DNA of 64,000 nt, taken from NCBI RefSeq assembly GCF_014651615.1, contig NZ_BMXF01000001.1, forward strand, positions 62,001 to 126,000. The letters are read 5' to 3'. This DNA comes from Persicitalea jodogahamensis. Lineage in GTDB: Bacteria; Bacteroidota; Bacteroidia; Cytophagales; Spirosomataceae. The position numbers and the translations under genes are program-made. Under the pieces are notes generated by a model. That model was not told the origin of the DNA. It saw only the letters and a list, made by a program, of their open reading frames with translations, and searched no databases. Shown here piece after piece: positions 49,199-57,051 of this stretch (the stretch's first letter is position 1; every line of letters starts with the position of its first letter).

Positions 49199-50950
49199 AT
49201 GACAAACTTCACCAAAGAAGCCATCCGTGATCGCCTTCTTCGCCGGGCCGCCATGCTATGGGGCTACGACGAAGGTGAATTGCAGAACTTTGACCCACTG
49301 GTGCGGCTGTTGATGGAAGCCACTGCGGTGGAATTGGAGAAGGTGGGCCACGCCATGCAGGATTCCGAAACGCGGATGCTAGAACAGTTGGCCGCCCTAC
49401 TGGTGCCTGATGCCGCCACTCGCCCGCGCCCTGCCTGGGCCATTGCGCAGGGGCAGCCTGCCGAGGCGCTGGGCCGGCTGGTGCCGGAAAATCAGTTTTT
49501 GCTTAAAGCACGGGGCGGAAAGAATGCCGCGTCGCGCGAATTTTACTTTTCGCCCCCGGCGGCAGTGTCGGTTGTTAATGCGGCATTGCACTGCGTGGTC
49601 ACGCCTTCGGCAATCTTTGAACTGAATGAGGCGGATAACAGTCGCCGGCCGATAACGGAGTTGCCCCGGCCTTCGGGAGCCCGCTGCCTTTGGCTGGGGC
49701 TGGACGTGGCAGCTTCGGTGGAATCGTGGCGCGGCTTCCGCTTTTATTTTGACTGGCCCACGCCCGAGCAGCAAACGCGCTTTGCCGGGCACTTGGGACA
49801 AACTACCTGGTCGATACTGTCGAAAACGCCGCTGTCGGTGCATATAGGTATGGGTCCGGAAGTACCACAAAATTCATCCGATGCGCATCTGGCCGACCTC
49901 GACGCGCTTTGGGAAAAGCAGTTTATTCATATCGATGAAAATAACCATTGGTCAGGAAAAGCCACCGCGCCTTATCCCGAGGAAGTAGGAGAGATTTTTG
50001 GTGAACAAAAACTAAAAAAACTCACGCAGCCTCTTCTTTGGATCAGGGTAGATTTTCCTGGCTCATTTCCCTTGGTGGGTTTGGAAAATATCACCGTGGC
50101 GCTCAACGGCTTTCCGGTCGTCAACCGCCAACTGCATCGCTTTACCTACCGCCTGCGCACGGGCCTGAACGCGATTATGCTCGACACCGACGAGTCGTTT
50201 TGGGCCATGCACAGCGTCAGCGACCAGCAGGGAGCCACGCCATCGTACCAGTTGCGCCGCCGGGGCGTGGGCCGCTTTGACCGTCGCGAGGCCAAAGAGT
50301 TGCTGTATCAGCTGACGGAATTGCTGCGCGACGAACAGAATGCCTTTTCTGCGCAAGGAGAGGAGTTTTTGGCTTCGCTACTGCGCGAACTCAACCAGAA
50401 TCTGGCTCGCATGGAGCAAAAACTAGGCACAAAACGTTCCGCCGACACCAGCCCTCCCCCTTTCCTGGTGGTAGAGTCACCCGAGCGACAAGCGAATGTG
50501 CTGGCGGTGGCTTTTTGGAGTACCCAGGCCGAAGCCGCCAATGGACTGCCCACCGGCAGCCGGCTAAGTCCCTACGGTGCAGCGGGGGGCATTTCGAGTC
50601 CGCTCACACTCCTGACTCGCAGTGCGGGCGGGCGGGCCGCGCTCGAAGGCGAAGAACACGTCCACGAACTCCGTAAAAACCTGCTCACCCATGATCGCCT
50701 CCTGACTCTGGAAGACCTCCGCGCCTACTGTTACGCCGAACTGGGTGATTTGCTGCGGAAAGTGGAGGTCACTACCGCCTTTATGCCGGGGGCGTCGGTC
50801 AAAGCAGGTTTCGAGCGTTGCGTGCTGGTAAAACCTTACCCCGCAGGCGGAGTCCTGGACCCTAGCGATTGGCGGGTACACTGCCAACTTTTGCAAACCA
50901 AAATCGACCGCCGCAGCTCGCTGGCGCTGCCCATCCGTGTTCAGCCATGA
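49199..50950 (+). CDS. tssF: T6SS baseplate subunit TssF
   Basis: A 583-residue TssF-family protein. It opens FTKEAIRDRLLRRAAMLWGY, and continues with a LLMEATAVELEKVGHAMQDS block like other TssF proteins and DAATRPRPAWAIAQGQP with the gp6-like fold. Later come a WIRVDFPGSFPLVGLENI segment and a C-terminal region with LLTLEDLRAYCYAELGDLL. Two TssF and one TssG make each baseplate wedge. tssG starts inside its stop codon (ATGA, 50947-50950), a sign of translational coupling between the wedge partners. Confidence 0.86.
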   Translation: MTNFTKEAIRDRLLRRAAMLWGYDEGELQNFDPLVRLLMEATAVELEKVGHAMQDSETRMLEQLAALLVPDAATRPRPAWAIAQGQPAEALGRLVPENQFLLKARGGKNAASREFYFSPPAAVSVVNAALHCVVTPSAIFELNEADNSRRPITELPRPSGARCLWLGLDVAASVESWRGFRFYFDWPTPEQQTRFAGHLGQTTWSILSKTPLSVHIGMGPEVPQNSSDAHLADLDALWEKQFIHIDENNHWSGKATAPYPEEVGEIFGEQKLKKLTQPLLWIRVDFPGSFPLVGLENITVALNGFPVVNRQLHRFTYRLRTGLNAIMLDTDESFWAMHSVSDQQGATPSYQLRRRGVGRFDRREAKELLYQLTELLRDEQNAFSAQGEEFLASLLRELNQNLARMEQKLGTKRSADTSPPPFLVVESPERQANVLAVAFWSTQAEAANGLPTGSRLSPYGAAGGISSPLTLLTRSAGGRAALEGEEHVHELRKNLLTHDRLLTLEDLRAYCYAELGDLLRKVEVTTAFMPGASVKAGFERCVLVKPYPAGGVLDPSDWRVHCQLLQTKIDRRSSLALPIRVQP

Positions 50951-51876
50951 AGGAAAAATCAGATACCACTATGGTCGGGAATGGGCAGAAACCGGATTCG
51001 GATATAAAAGCCGAAGTACTGGCCGCTGGCTGGTTGGAAGCGGGATTGCCGGCCGAGCAGCTGTTGGCGCGGCCCATAGGCCCATTCAAGCGAAGGTTCA
51101 GCCCTGATATCGCAGCCGTGCAGGATGGGGAACTCAACCGCTTCCGGGGCCGGATCATGGAGCTGAATCGCAGCGGTGTGTACGATCATCTGCCCGAGTC
51201 GCTGCTGCATCTGCGCACCCAGCCCACGCCCACAGTCGCCAAAAAAGTGGCTGATGTGAAGCGTGAGCGGGAAAAGGAAATGAAATCGAGGCTTTTCTTT
51301 TTGCCGCTGGAACAGGAAATATTTCTGGCCAAAATCCGCAACGAGCAGCGGGAGAGCAGGGCGTTCCATTTACGACCCGGCGTGGGTTTTTTTAAAACCC
51401 TGCGGGAATTCTGGCAGATTCCTGCCTTTGTGCCGGAGAGCTGGCTACTGCCGATTAGTGTAAAATTGCCACTTCTGGGACGGGGTAGTTTGGCGCGATT
51501 GCATGACCTAACCATAGAGTTATTGGGTACCTTGACGGGTTACGACATCCAACTTCAGTCAGCCAATTCTCAATCATTCGGAGTACCTTCTCCCTGGCGA
51601 TTATCGCAAAGTACCCTGGGTGCACAAACCTTGCTGGGTGGGGAATTGCAAAGCTACTGTCCGCATTATCAGATAACGTTGCATGCCACATCTTCAAGTG
51701 ATCCGCCGGTTCATTTTCTGCCGGGAGGTAGTCGTCGGGCGGCGCTGGACTGGCTGCTAGGGTTTCTGCTACCCGCCGGGGGTAGTTATGAAATAAAGGT
51801 TCAGGGCGTTTCGTCCGAATTTTTTCTGGCCGATCATCCATCGACGGATGCTCGCCTGGACAGCATTTGTTTGTAG
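50947..51876 (+). CDS. tssG: T6SS baseplate subunit TssG (probable)
   Basis: A 309-residue protein placed as TssG by its ATGA overlap with tssF, its length and its pattern: EVLAAGWLEAGLPAEQLLAR with an N-terminal helix region, FFLPLEQEIFLAKIRNEQRE, TLREFWQIPAFVPESW, LPISVKLPLLGRGS and a final beta region (LDWLLGFLLPAGGSYEIKVQ). Subtype iii TssG proteins are divergent, so sequence signals are weak and context decides. The start at 50947 is chosen over the longer frame from 50869, which would overlap tssF by 82 bases. Confidence 0.78.
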   Translation: MKEKSDTTMVGNGQKPDSDIKAEVLAAGWLEAGLPAEQLLARPIGPFKRRFSPDIAAVQDGELNRFRGRIMELNRSGVYDHLPESLLHLRTQPTPTVAKKVADVKREREKEMKSRLFFLPLEQEIFLAKIRNEQRESRAFHLRPGVGFFKTLREFWQIPAFVPESWLLPISVKLPLLGRGSLARLHDLTIELLGTLTGYDIQLQSANSQSFGVPSPWRLSQSTLGAQTLLGGELQSYCPHYQITLHATSSSDPPVHFLPGGSRRAALDWLLGFLLPAGGSYEIKVQGVSSEFFLADHPSTDARLDSICL

Positions 51877-51970
51877 TTCTTTCAAAAAACCAACCTGCCG
51901 CTGTTTCCCCAAAGTACCCTATTGCCGACTAACAGATTAGAAAAGAAACTTAATTCTAAATCCGTTAGCC

Positions 51971-52342
51971 ATGAATACTCCATCACTATCCGTTCCCCAG
52001 ATTCCTGTTCACATTGGCGGTTACGAACATGCCCGTCCGGAGGAAATCGTCCTCTGCAAGGGCGACAGCAACTACACCCATGTTCACTTTACCAATGGTC
52101 GCAAGCTCACCGTAGCCACTACTCTGAAAATTATTCAGGAGCGACTGGCAGCTAGGGATTTCGTCCGCGTCAATCGCTCCGGCCTGATTAACAAAGACCA
52201 TATCGCCAGCTACGACCAGGACGAGATCACCCTGACCAACGGCACGGTACTTTCCATTGCGCGGCGGCGGCGGCGGGAGGTCCGGGAGTTCCTGCAATCG
52301 TGCGTAGAAATTTTCGGGGCGCAGGAAATGAGCTATGCCTGA
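51971..52342 (+). CDS. Stand-alone LytTR DNA-binding protein
   Basis: A 123-residue protein consisting of a LytTR domain only: ILLCKGDSNYTHV-like (IVLCKGDSNYTHVHF), KLTVATTLKIIQERLAARDF, VRVNRSGLINKDHIASYDQD, EITLTNGTVLSIARRRRREV. LytTR domains bind direct repeats in promoters; this one lacks a receiver or sensor part. It comes 94 bases after tssG, the last structural T6SS gene, and is the obvious candidate regulator of the locus. It ends 2 bases before the end of the convergent membrane protein gene, so no terminator room is left. Confidence 0.87.
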   Translation: MNTPSLSVPQIPVHIGGYEHARPEEIVLCKGDSNYTHVHFTNGRKLTVATTLKIIQERLAARDFVRVNRSGLINKDHIASYDQDEITLTNGTVLSIARRRRREVREFLQSCVEIFGAQEMSYA

Positions 52343-52344
52343 TT

Positions 52345-53079
52345 TTACCGCACCAGCACCCGCCGTACCATGCCCGTTAGGAAACCAAACTTGACGGGCA
52401 TATTTCGTTTTTCCTTTTGCCGCTTGCTGTAGTAAGCTGTACCGACGCCCAGCAGAATACCGGGTGCCAGCCATGGAATTAGTTGCAAATACACTGACGA
52501 ATCTTCGGGTAGATAGCGTGTCATGTTTACGCAAAAGGCTGTGACTGTGGCAATGTACGCGCCCATGATCTTGGCAATGTGGCCGAAGTACCAGTGCATT
52601 TTTCCTGATTCAATTTTTCCCGAGAATAACTGCAAATCGTGCCGGGCGTTGACCGAAATTAACACCCCAAATACGGTAAACAGAATGGCGATGAAGTAAT
52701 TCTGCAACCCAATGATGCCGTACACTGCGTAGGCCAACATTGCCAGCCCACACGCCAGAGCAAGCCCTGCCGCGACGCGGTCAAGCACCGTAGCTTGGGT
52801 TGCCGATTTTTTCATCTTTAAAACCCGGTCGCCCGAGAAAGTGAAATAAAAGCTTAATACAGCGATGCCGAGGAAGAATTGTAGTTTCAATTCCTTGGGT
52901 TTCAAGGCGAAGAGCATCAGCGTGGTCACGAACACTCCGAACATCGACCAGTAGTACACATTGCCCCAAAACTTGTGGACTTTGCCGCCTTTCTTGGCTA
53001 CCATGGGAACAATGCCCGTCGCGAGAGCCGAAAAGCCGAAGGCGACGTGAATAAGGAGAATAATTTTGTAGGGTTCCAT
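52345..53079 (-). CDS. Multi-pass membrane protein, DUF2306-like
   Basis: A 244-residue protein with about seven hydrophobic helices. It starts MEPYKIILLIHVAFGFSALA, with GKVHKFWGNVYYWSMFGVFV following, a pattern of small Bacteroidota membrane proteins with His residues that might bind haem or metal (H11, H35, H161, H166). The last helices (APGILLGVGTAYYSK) are followed by a basic tail. The function is unknown. It lies 50 bases downstream of the outer-membrane protein gene and may be in its unit. Unlike its neighbours to the left it does not appear to belong to the T6SS. Confidence 0.72.
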   Translation of the reverse strand: MEPYKIILLIHVAFGFSALATGIVPMVAKKGGKVHKFWGNVYYWSMFGVFVTTLMLFALKPKELKLQFFLGIAVLSFYFTFSGDRVLKMKKSATQATVLDRVAAGLALACGLAMLAYAVYGIIGLQNYFIAILFTVFGVLISVNARHDLQLFSGKIESGKMHWYFGHIAKIMGAYIATVTAFCVNMTRYLPEDSSVYLQLIPWLAPGILLGVGTAYYSKRQKEKRNMPVKFGFLTGMVRRVLVR

Positions 53080-53129
53080 TTTTAGTTGACAGTTGGTAGG
53101 GGGTACTTGGCGATGACAAACGATTGTTT

Positions 53130-54467
53130 TTAATGGATGTTTTTCAGGGCATTACGGCGTCCGGCAAACCAGACGAATTGGATGAAATTGAACTCCATTT
53201 GGTCAAACATCACCTTTTCTCCTTCTGCTTTAAGGTGCAGGTTGGGCGTATAGCGCAGGTTGGTGCGCAGCAGCCAGGTTTCGCTGCGGCTGATGCGGAT
53301 GTCCCAGCCGAAGATCAGGCCAAGGGCTATCTTCTTTTGCCCGAATGTGTCAGTATCCCCGTCGTTTTTATCCGTGAATTTCAAATCTTCGTAAGCGAGT
53401 GTCGGACCGACGAACGGGACGAACCCATGGTAATCACCCAGAAACTTGTAGGCTTCCAGTGTGTAAGAACGACGGCTGTACGATAGCGAGGTATTATAGC
53501 CGCTCGACCCGTAGCGCAATCGGCGGTAGGATATCCCTACGTTCAGGTCTGGTTTGTGAAAGTACCGCCCGGCCGCGATATCGGGAATGAAAGCACCGGG
53601 ACTGGATTGCTCCAGGTAGGGGTATTTGTCCTTAACATATTCTGACTTGCTGATCTCGAAAGTACCCGAAGGACCAATCCCGACGTACCATGAATCGAGG
53701 TGGTTGGTAGCCGCCAACTGCCGGGTTCTGCTCTTGATGAGTTTTGCCCCGCGTGCCGAACCCAGTCCGCCGTTCGTATTGATGAGATAGCTCATGCCCA
53801 GGTTAAAAGACCAGGGTGAGAGTGTCAAATCACCGTATTGGGTACGGGAGACGGGGTAGTGATAGTCAGTTCTACGCTGGTAGTTGACCCCGGCCTGAAC
53901 CAGAAATTGCCTTCCGGAATAAGCAAACCCTGCCTGGTAGGGAAATATCATTTTTGCTACCCAGGGAACTTGTGCATAATCTTTGTTGGGCTCGTTCGAC
54001 ACCTGCGCGTAATTCAAACTCTTGAAGCTCATTCCTGCGAAGGGACGAAGTTTCCCCGCGTTCAGTGCCCACGGAAACACCCGGAAGCCTGTTTCGACCC
54101 CTTGATTGTATGAAACCTTTTGTAAGCTTTCGGCGGCAGGAAAACGGAGGTTCGCAATGGGGAAAGCCACATAAAAATCCGCGTGTCCCCAGAAATGCGT
54201 ACCACCTATGACGATACGAGCGCTGCTTTGGTTGCCGAAGTTCGCGGTAGCCAATACGTCCTGACTAAAGTACTGTGTACGGCCTCCCGCAAGGGTCACG
54301 ACATCTGCGCCGAAATAAGATTTTGCGAAGGAGGTCCTCACTCTCAGTCTTTCGGCTGTTGTATCTTTCTCAGCGGTTTGGGCGACAGCTTGCTGCGAAA
54401 GAGTCTGTAAGAAAAAGACTAGAAGGATGGCGGAAGGAAAAGCAGGAAAACGGAGGCAAAATTTCAT
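53130..54467 (-). CDS. Outer-membrane beta-barrel protein, unknown
   Basis: A 445-residue protein with signal peptide (SAILLVFFLQTLSQQAVA) and alternating amphipathic strands throughout, with many aromatic girdles (GGTHFWGHADFYVAFPIANL, LNVGISYRRLRYGSSGYN, YEDLKFTDKNDGD, WLLRTNLRYTPNLHLKAE, FNFIQFVWFAG as last strand). These are the marks of a beta-barrel with about 16 strands. I do not recognise a named family or ligand. It has a well-formed promoter (54499-54530), with an 18-base perfect palindrome further upstream, suggesting a regulated outer-membrane protein. The LytTR membrane regulator encoded next upstream could control it. Confidence 0.75.
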   Translation of the reverse strand: MKFCLRFPAFPSAILLVFFLQTLSQQAVAQTAEKDTTAERLRVRTSFAKSYFGADVVTLAGGRTQYFSQDVLATANFGNQSSARIVIGGTHFWGHADFYVAFPIANLRFPAAESLQKVSYNQGVETGFRVFPWALNAGKLRPFAGMSFKSLNYAQVSNEPNKDYAQVPWVAKMIFPYQAGFAYSGRQFLVQAGVNYQRRTDYHYPVSRTQYGDLTLSPWSFNLGMSYLINTNGGLGSARGAKLIKSRTRQLAATNHLDSWYVGIGPSGTFEISKSEYVKDKYPYLEQSSPGAFIPDIAAGRYFHKPDLNVGISYRRLRYGSSGYNTSLSYSRRSYTLEAYKFLGDYHGFVPFVGPTLAYEDLKFTDKNDGDTDTFGQKKIALGLIFGWDIRISRSETWLLRTNLRYTPNLHLKAEGEKVMFDQMEFNFIQFVWFAGRRNALKNIH

Positions 54468-54498
54468 AGCAGCAACGGATTTTTGTGGTTGACTGCTG

Positions 54499-54530
54499 CA
54501 AACCTAAATGCTAAAAAACCACCCTACAAA
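54499..54530 (-). promoter_or_regulatory. Bacteroidota-type promoter of the beta-barrel gene
   Basis: On the minus strand TTTG (54530-54527), a 20-base spacer and TAGGTTTG (54506-54499) fit the consensus exactly. Transcription should begin near 54493, about 25 bases before the ATG. Confidence 0.68.
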
Positions 54531-54563
54531 AAAGAGGGACGCCTGACCGGAATATGGGAAGAA

Positions 54564-54581
54564 TGACCCAAATTTGGGTCA
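54564..54581. promoter_or_regulatory. Perfect 18-base palindrome, candidate operator
   Basis: TGACCCAAATTTGGGTCA is fully self-complementary and centred about 80 bases upstream of the predicted start of the beta-barrel gene, beyond its -33 box. The position suits an activator dimer. No U-rich tract follows on either strand, which argues against a terminator of the LytTR gene. Confidence 0.5.
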
Positions 54582-54611
54582 ATTGGCATTTTTTTGGGAC
54601 GTTTGACAAGG

Positions 54612-55463
54612 CTATCCTTTGAAATACTCCGCTACCAAGTCCCCATATCGTCGCGCTACGGGGACGGGGGTGGGGTAGTTTTTGAGTTGCAGCTTGTAGC
54701 CCTGCGCATTGCCTGAAATACTTTCGACTTGTTGAAGGTTGACGATGAAAGAACGGTGGCAGCGCACTACGTCGGGATGATGGGCTTGCTCCTCGAAGCG
54801 GCTCAAACTACCTCGTAGCAGCGTCTTTTCGACCCTTTCATTTTGTAAAAAAACAAGCTCGGAATAGTTGTCTGCCGACTCGATGAAAAGAAGGTCGTCC
54901 ATTGCCAGCGTGAGGGCGTCTTTTTCGTTTTCGGCAGTGAAGGTAATTTTTTGAGAAAAGGAAGAGGGTGTAGCTAGCGCCACATCCTCCCTGATATGCA
55001 GGTCGCTGGTGGCGTATCTGCGGAGCAGCCTGGTGTAGTTCAGCAGCGTGATAACCGTTGAGGGAATGACACCGACTGCTGCTGTAATTCCTAACCAGAC
55101 GAACACATTGCCAAATCCTTCTCCCAGCATCCAGGTACTATAAGTAAGATTGCCGAAAGCAATAAAAATGATGATGACGACATTCCAGAAGATTTCGCGG
55201 CCTACTGTCCAGTTTTTCTCATCGAAGAAATCGTTGAAAAAATAAGGAAAAACGGACCCCACCAAACCCAGGCAAGCGAACGTAACCAGGCCGTAGCCCG
55301 CCAACACAAAAGGTTTGCGGGGATCATTCCATTCGGCAGAGCCGAAGGGCTGGAAAACAATCAGAAAAAGAGCGACAAACAGACCCGCCCCGGCAGAAGT
55401 AAGCAGCCAGCGACGGAGGTTCTGTTTGTCGCGAGGATAAGGTTGATTGAGGAATCGGAACAT
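54612..55463 (-). CDS. Membrane-bound LytTR transcription regulator
   Basis: A 283-residue protein with four membrane helices in residues about 18-150 (LLTSAGAGLFVALFLIVFQP, then YGLVTFACLGLVGSVFPYFF and two more) and a C-terminal LytTR domain from about 180: DALTLAMDDLLFIESADNYS, EKTLLRGSLSRFEEQ, VVRCHRSFIVNLQQVESISG, YPTPVPVARRYGDLVAEYF. Such membrane LytTR proteins sense a signal in or at the membrane and bind DNA directly. It follows leuB by 22 bases on the same strand but is functionally more likely linked to the downstream beta-barrel gene. Confidence 0.88.
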   Translation of the reverse strand: MFRFLNQPYPRDKQNLRRWLLTSAGAGLFVALFLIVFQPFGSAEWNDPRKPFVLAGYGLVTFACLGLVGSVFPYFFNDFFDEKNWTVGREIFWNVVIIIFIAFGNLTYSTWMLGEGFGNVFVWLGITAAVGVIPSTVITLLNYTRLLRRYATSDLHIREDVALATPSSFSQKITFTAENEKDALTLAMDDLLFIESADNYSELVFLQNERVEKTLLRGSLSRFEEQAHHPDVVRCHRSFIVNLQQVESISGNAQGYKLQLKNYPTPVPVARRYGDLVAEYFKG

Positions 55464-55485
55464 TCGGCAAGATAGCCAGGAATGC

Positions 55486-56556
55486 TCACAGATAGCTCAA
55501 TAAAGCTTCGCCCGTTGCATCCGTGCCTAGTATTTTGTCTTTAGGAGTGTCGGCATCGGCGATGTCGCGGGTTCGGACGCCCGATTTCAAAACCAGATCC
55601 ACGGCGTTGATGATCGCGTCGGATTCTTCTTTCAAACCAAAAGAAATATCCAGGAGCAAAGCCGCCGAAAGTACCGAGGCCATCGGATTGGCCAGGCCCA
55701 TGCCCGTGATGTCGTGCGCTGAACCGTGGATGGGTTCGTAAACGCCCGTGCCGTCACCGATGGAAGCGGAGGCGAGCATTCCCATTGAGCCCGCGATTTG
55801 GCTGGCTTCGTCGGTCAGGATGTCGCCGAAGAGGTTGGCCGTCACGACTACGTCGAAGCGGCGCGGGTCCTTGATGAGCAACATCGCCGCTGAGTCCACA
55901 AATTGGTGCTCTACCGTCACCTCGGGGTATTCTTTCGCCACACGTTGCACCACTTCCCGCCAAAGGCGGCTGGTTTCAAGTACGTTGGCTTTATCCACCG
56001 ACATGAGTTTTTTGCCGCGCGTCATGGCGGCGTCAAAGGCTTTGCGGGCAATGCGCTCAACTTCGTAGGTGCTGTATCGCGCGATATCGTAAGCTGTGTC
56101 TCCGTCGTTTTCCCGGCCTTTTTCTCCAAAATAAATGTCGCCCGTCAGCTCACGGAAGAACAGAATATCGGAGCCGCGGAGAATTTCGGGCTTAATAGAA
56201 GAAGCCGAAAGTAGTTCGTCGAACAATTTGATGGGCCGGAGGTTGGCGTACAAGCCCAACTCTTTGCGCATTTTCAGTAGTCCCTGTTCGGGTCGCACCT
56301 TGGCGCTCGGGTCGTTGTCGTACTTAGGGTGTCCCACCGCGCCGAATAGCACGGCATCTGACGCCCGCATTTTTTCCAGCGTTTCATCGGGCAACGGGTT
56401 ACCAGCCGCCTCAATGGCCGCGTGGCCAATCAATGCCTCGTCGTAAGTGAATTCGTGGCCGAATTTCTCAGCGATTTTTTCCAATACTTTCTTACCGACG
56501 GCAGTCACTTCCTGCCCAATTCCGTCACCGGGTACTACTAGGATATGTTTTTTCAT
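55486..56556 (-). CDS. leuB: 3-isopropylmalate dehydrogenase
   Basis: LeuB oxidises and decarboxylates 3-isopropylmalate with NAD in leucine synthesis. The 356-residue protein has HILVVPGDGIGQEVTAVGKK, the DAVLFGAVGHPK loop, LRPEQGLL-like RPEQGLLKMRKELGLYANLR, ELTGDIYFGEKGREND, the catalytic Lys in SVDKANVLETSRLWREV, HQFVDSAAMLLIKDPRRFDV, metal-binding Asp in LFGDILTDEASQIAGSMGML, and the NAD-binding EPIHGSAHDITGMGLANPMA. The start is the ATG at 56556; the 8 residues further upstream translate the word repeat. It is the last biosynthetic gene of the leu run, separated from the synthase gene by a four-helix-bundle gene. Confidence 0.96.
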   Translation of the reverse strand: MKKHILVVPGDGIGQEVTAVGKKVLEKIAEKFGHEFTYDEALIGHAAIEAAGNPLPDETLEKMRASDAVLFGAVGHPKYDNDPSAKVRPEQGLLKMRKELGLYANLRPIKLFDELLSASSIKPEILRGSDILFFRELTGDIYFGEKGRENDGDTAYDIARYSTYEVERIARKAFDAAMTRGKKLMSVDKANVLETSRLWREVVQRVAKEYPEVTVEHQFVDSAAMLLIKDPRRFDVVVTANLFGDILTDEASQIAGSMGMLASASIGDGTGVYEPIHGSAHDITGMGLANPMASVLSAALLLDISFGLKEESDAIINAVDLVLKSGVRTRDIADADTPKDKILGTDATGEALLSYL

Positions 56557-56565
56557 TTTTAAATA

Positions 56566-56606
56566 GGAACAAAGGTTCATAGCGACAAAGTGACAAAGTT
56601 TGTCAC
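56566..56606. repeat. Left inverted arm of intervening-sequence-like element 1
   Basis: Words ACAAAGGTTCA, GACAAAGTGACAAAG and GTTTGTCAC lie between leuB and the four-helix-bundle gene. The words AGGTTCA and AGTGACA recur inverted at 57020-57050 on the other side of that gene. Confidence 0.5.
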
Positions 56607-56631
56607 AGGAAGCCCCTAATAAGTGTTAGAT

Positions 56632-57000
56632 TTATTTTTTAAGTTTTAATTTTTGGATTAAGCTTGACATCATTCTCTCTATTTCCCTGCTTTGGCTATA
56701 CAAACTATCGAATTCAGCTTTTTGTAAATAATTCAAATTTGCCGCTATTTCAATCTGAGTTTGTAGTTCGAAGAGTGAACCGAATGCGATTTGCAAGAAT
56801 CGAAGGTAGTCCCCAAGGCTTTGGCGACCAAACCCTTCGGCAATATTGCTTGGGACGGACACAGCGGACCGGCGAATTTGAGAGGTCAAAGAAAATTGCT
56901 CTGAGTTCGGGAAGTTAAGCGTTGTCTGGTAGATAGCTGTTACCAAAGCCATAGATTTCTGCCAAATTTGTAAATCGCGAAATGTTTTAACTTCTGCCAT
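56632..57000 (-). CDS. Four-helix-bundle protein, 23S rRNA intervening-sequence family, copy 1
   Basis: A 122-residue protein with the family pattern FRDLQIWQKSMALVTAIYQ, NFPNSEQFSLTSQIRRSAVS, VPSNIAEGFGRQSLGDYLRF, LQIAFGSLFELQTQIEIAAN and a last helix. Members were first met inside intervening sequences of 23S rRNA in Leptospira and Coxiella; they form pentamers and many free copies exist in Bacteroidota, function unknown. Here it stands between the synthase gene and leuB on the operon strand, with inverted word arrays on both sides. Copy 2 lies at 59321-59686. The two are clearly paralogous but far from identical. Confidence 0.9.
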   Translation of the reverse strand: MAEVKTFRDLQIWQKSMALVTAIYQTTLNFPNSEQFSLTSQIRRSAVSVPSNIAEGFGRQSLGDYLRFLQIAFGSLFELQTQIEIAANLNYLQKAEFDSLYSQSREIERMMSSLIQKLKLKK

Positions 57001-57019
57001 TTTACTAGATTAAGTGCAC

Positions 57020-57050
57020 TCTGAACCTCTGTCACTCAGTTACTTTGAAC
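57020..57050. repeat. Right inverted arm of intervening-sequence-like element 1
   Basis: Words TCTGAACCTCTGTCACT and TTACTTTGAACC lie between the four-helix-bundle gene and the synthase gene. They complement words at 56566-56606. The array ends 2 bases before the synthase stop codon. Confidence 0.5.
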
Positions 57051-57051
57051 C

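Noticed and set aside
51455-51841. Open frames antisense to tssG, ClpV, SNF2 and other large genes
   Set aside because: They follow the codon phase of the real genes, have low-complexity composition and show no family motif.
28170-52342. Contractile machinery as an extracellular contractile injection system or a prophage tail
   Set aside because: TssB/TssC, TssK, ClpV, VgrG with separate PAAR, Hcp, TssN and TssO define a T6SS; no capsid, terminase, portal or tail-fibre gene and no eCIS-type AAA+ or LysM protein was seen.
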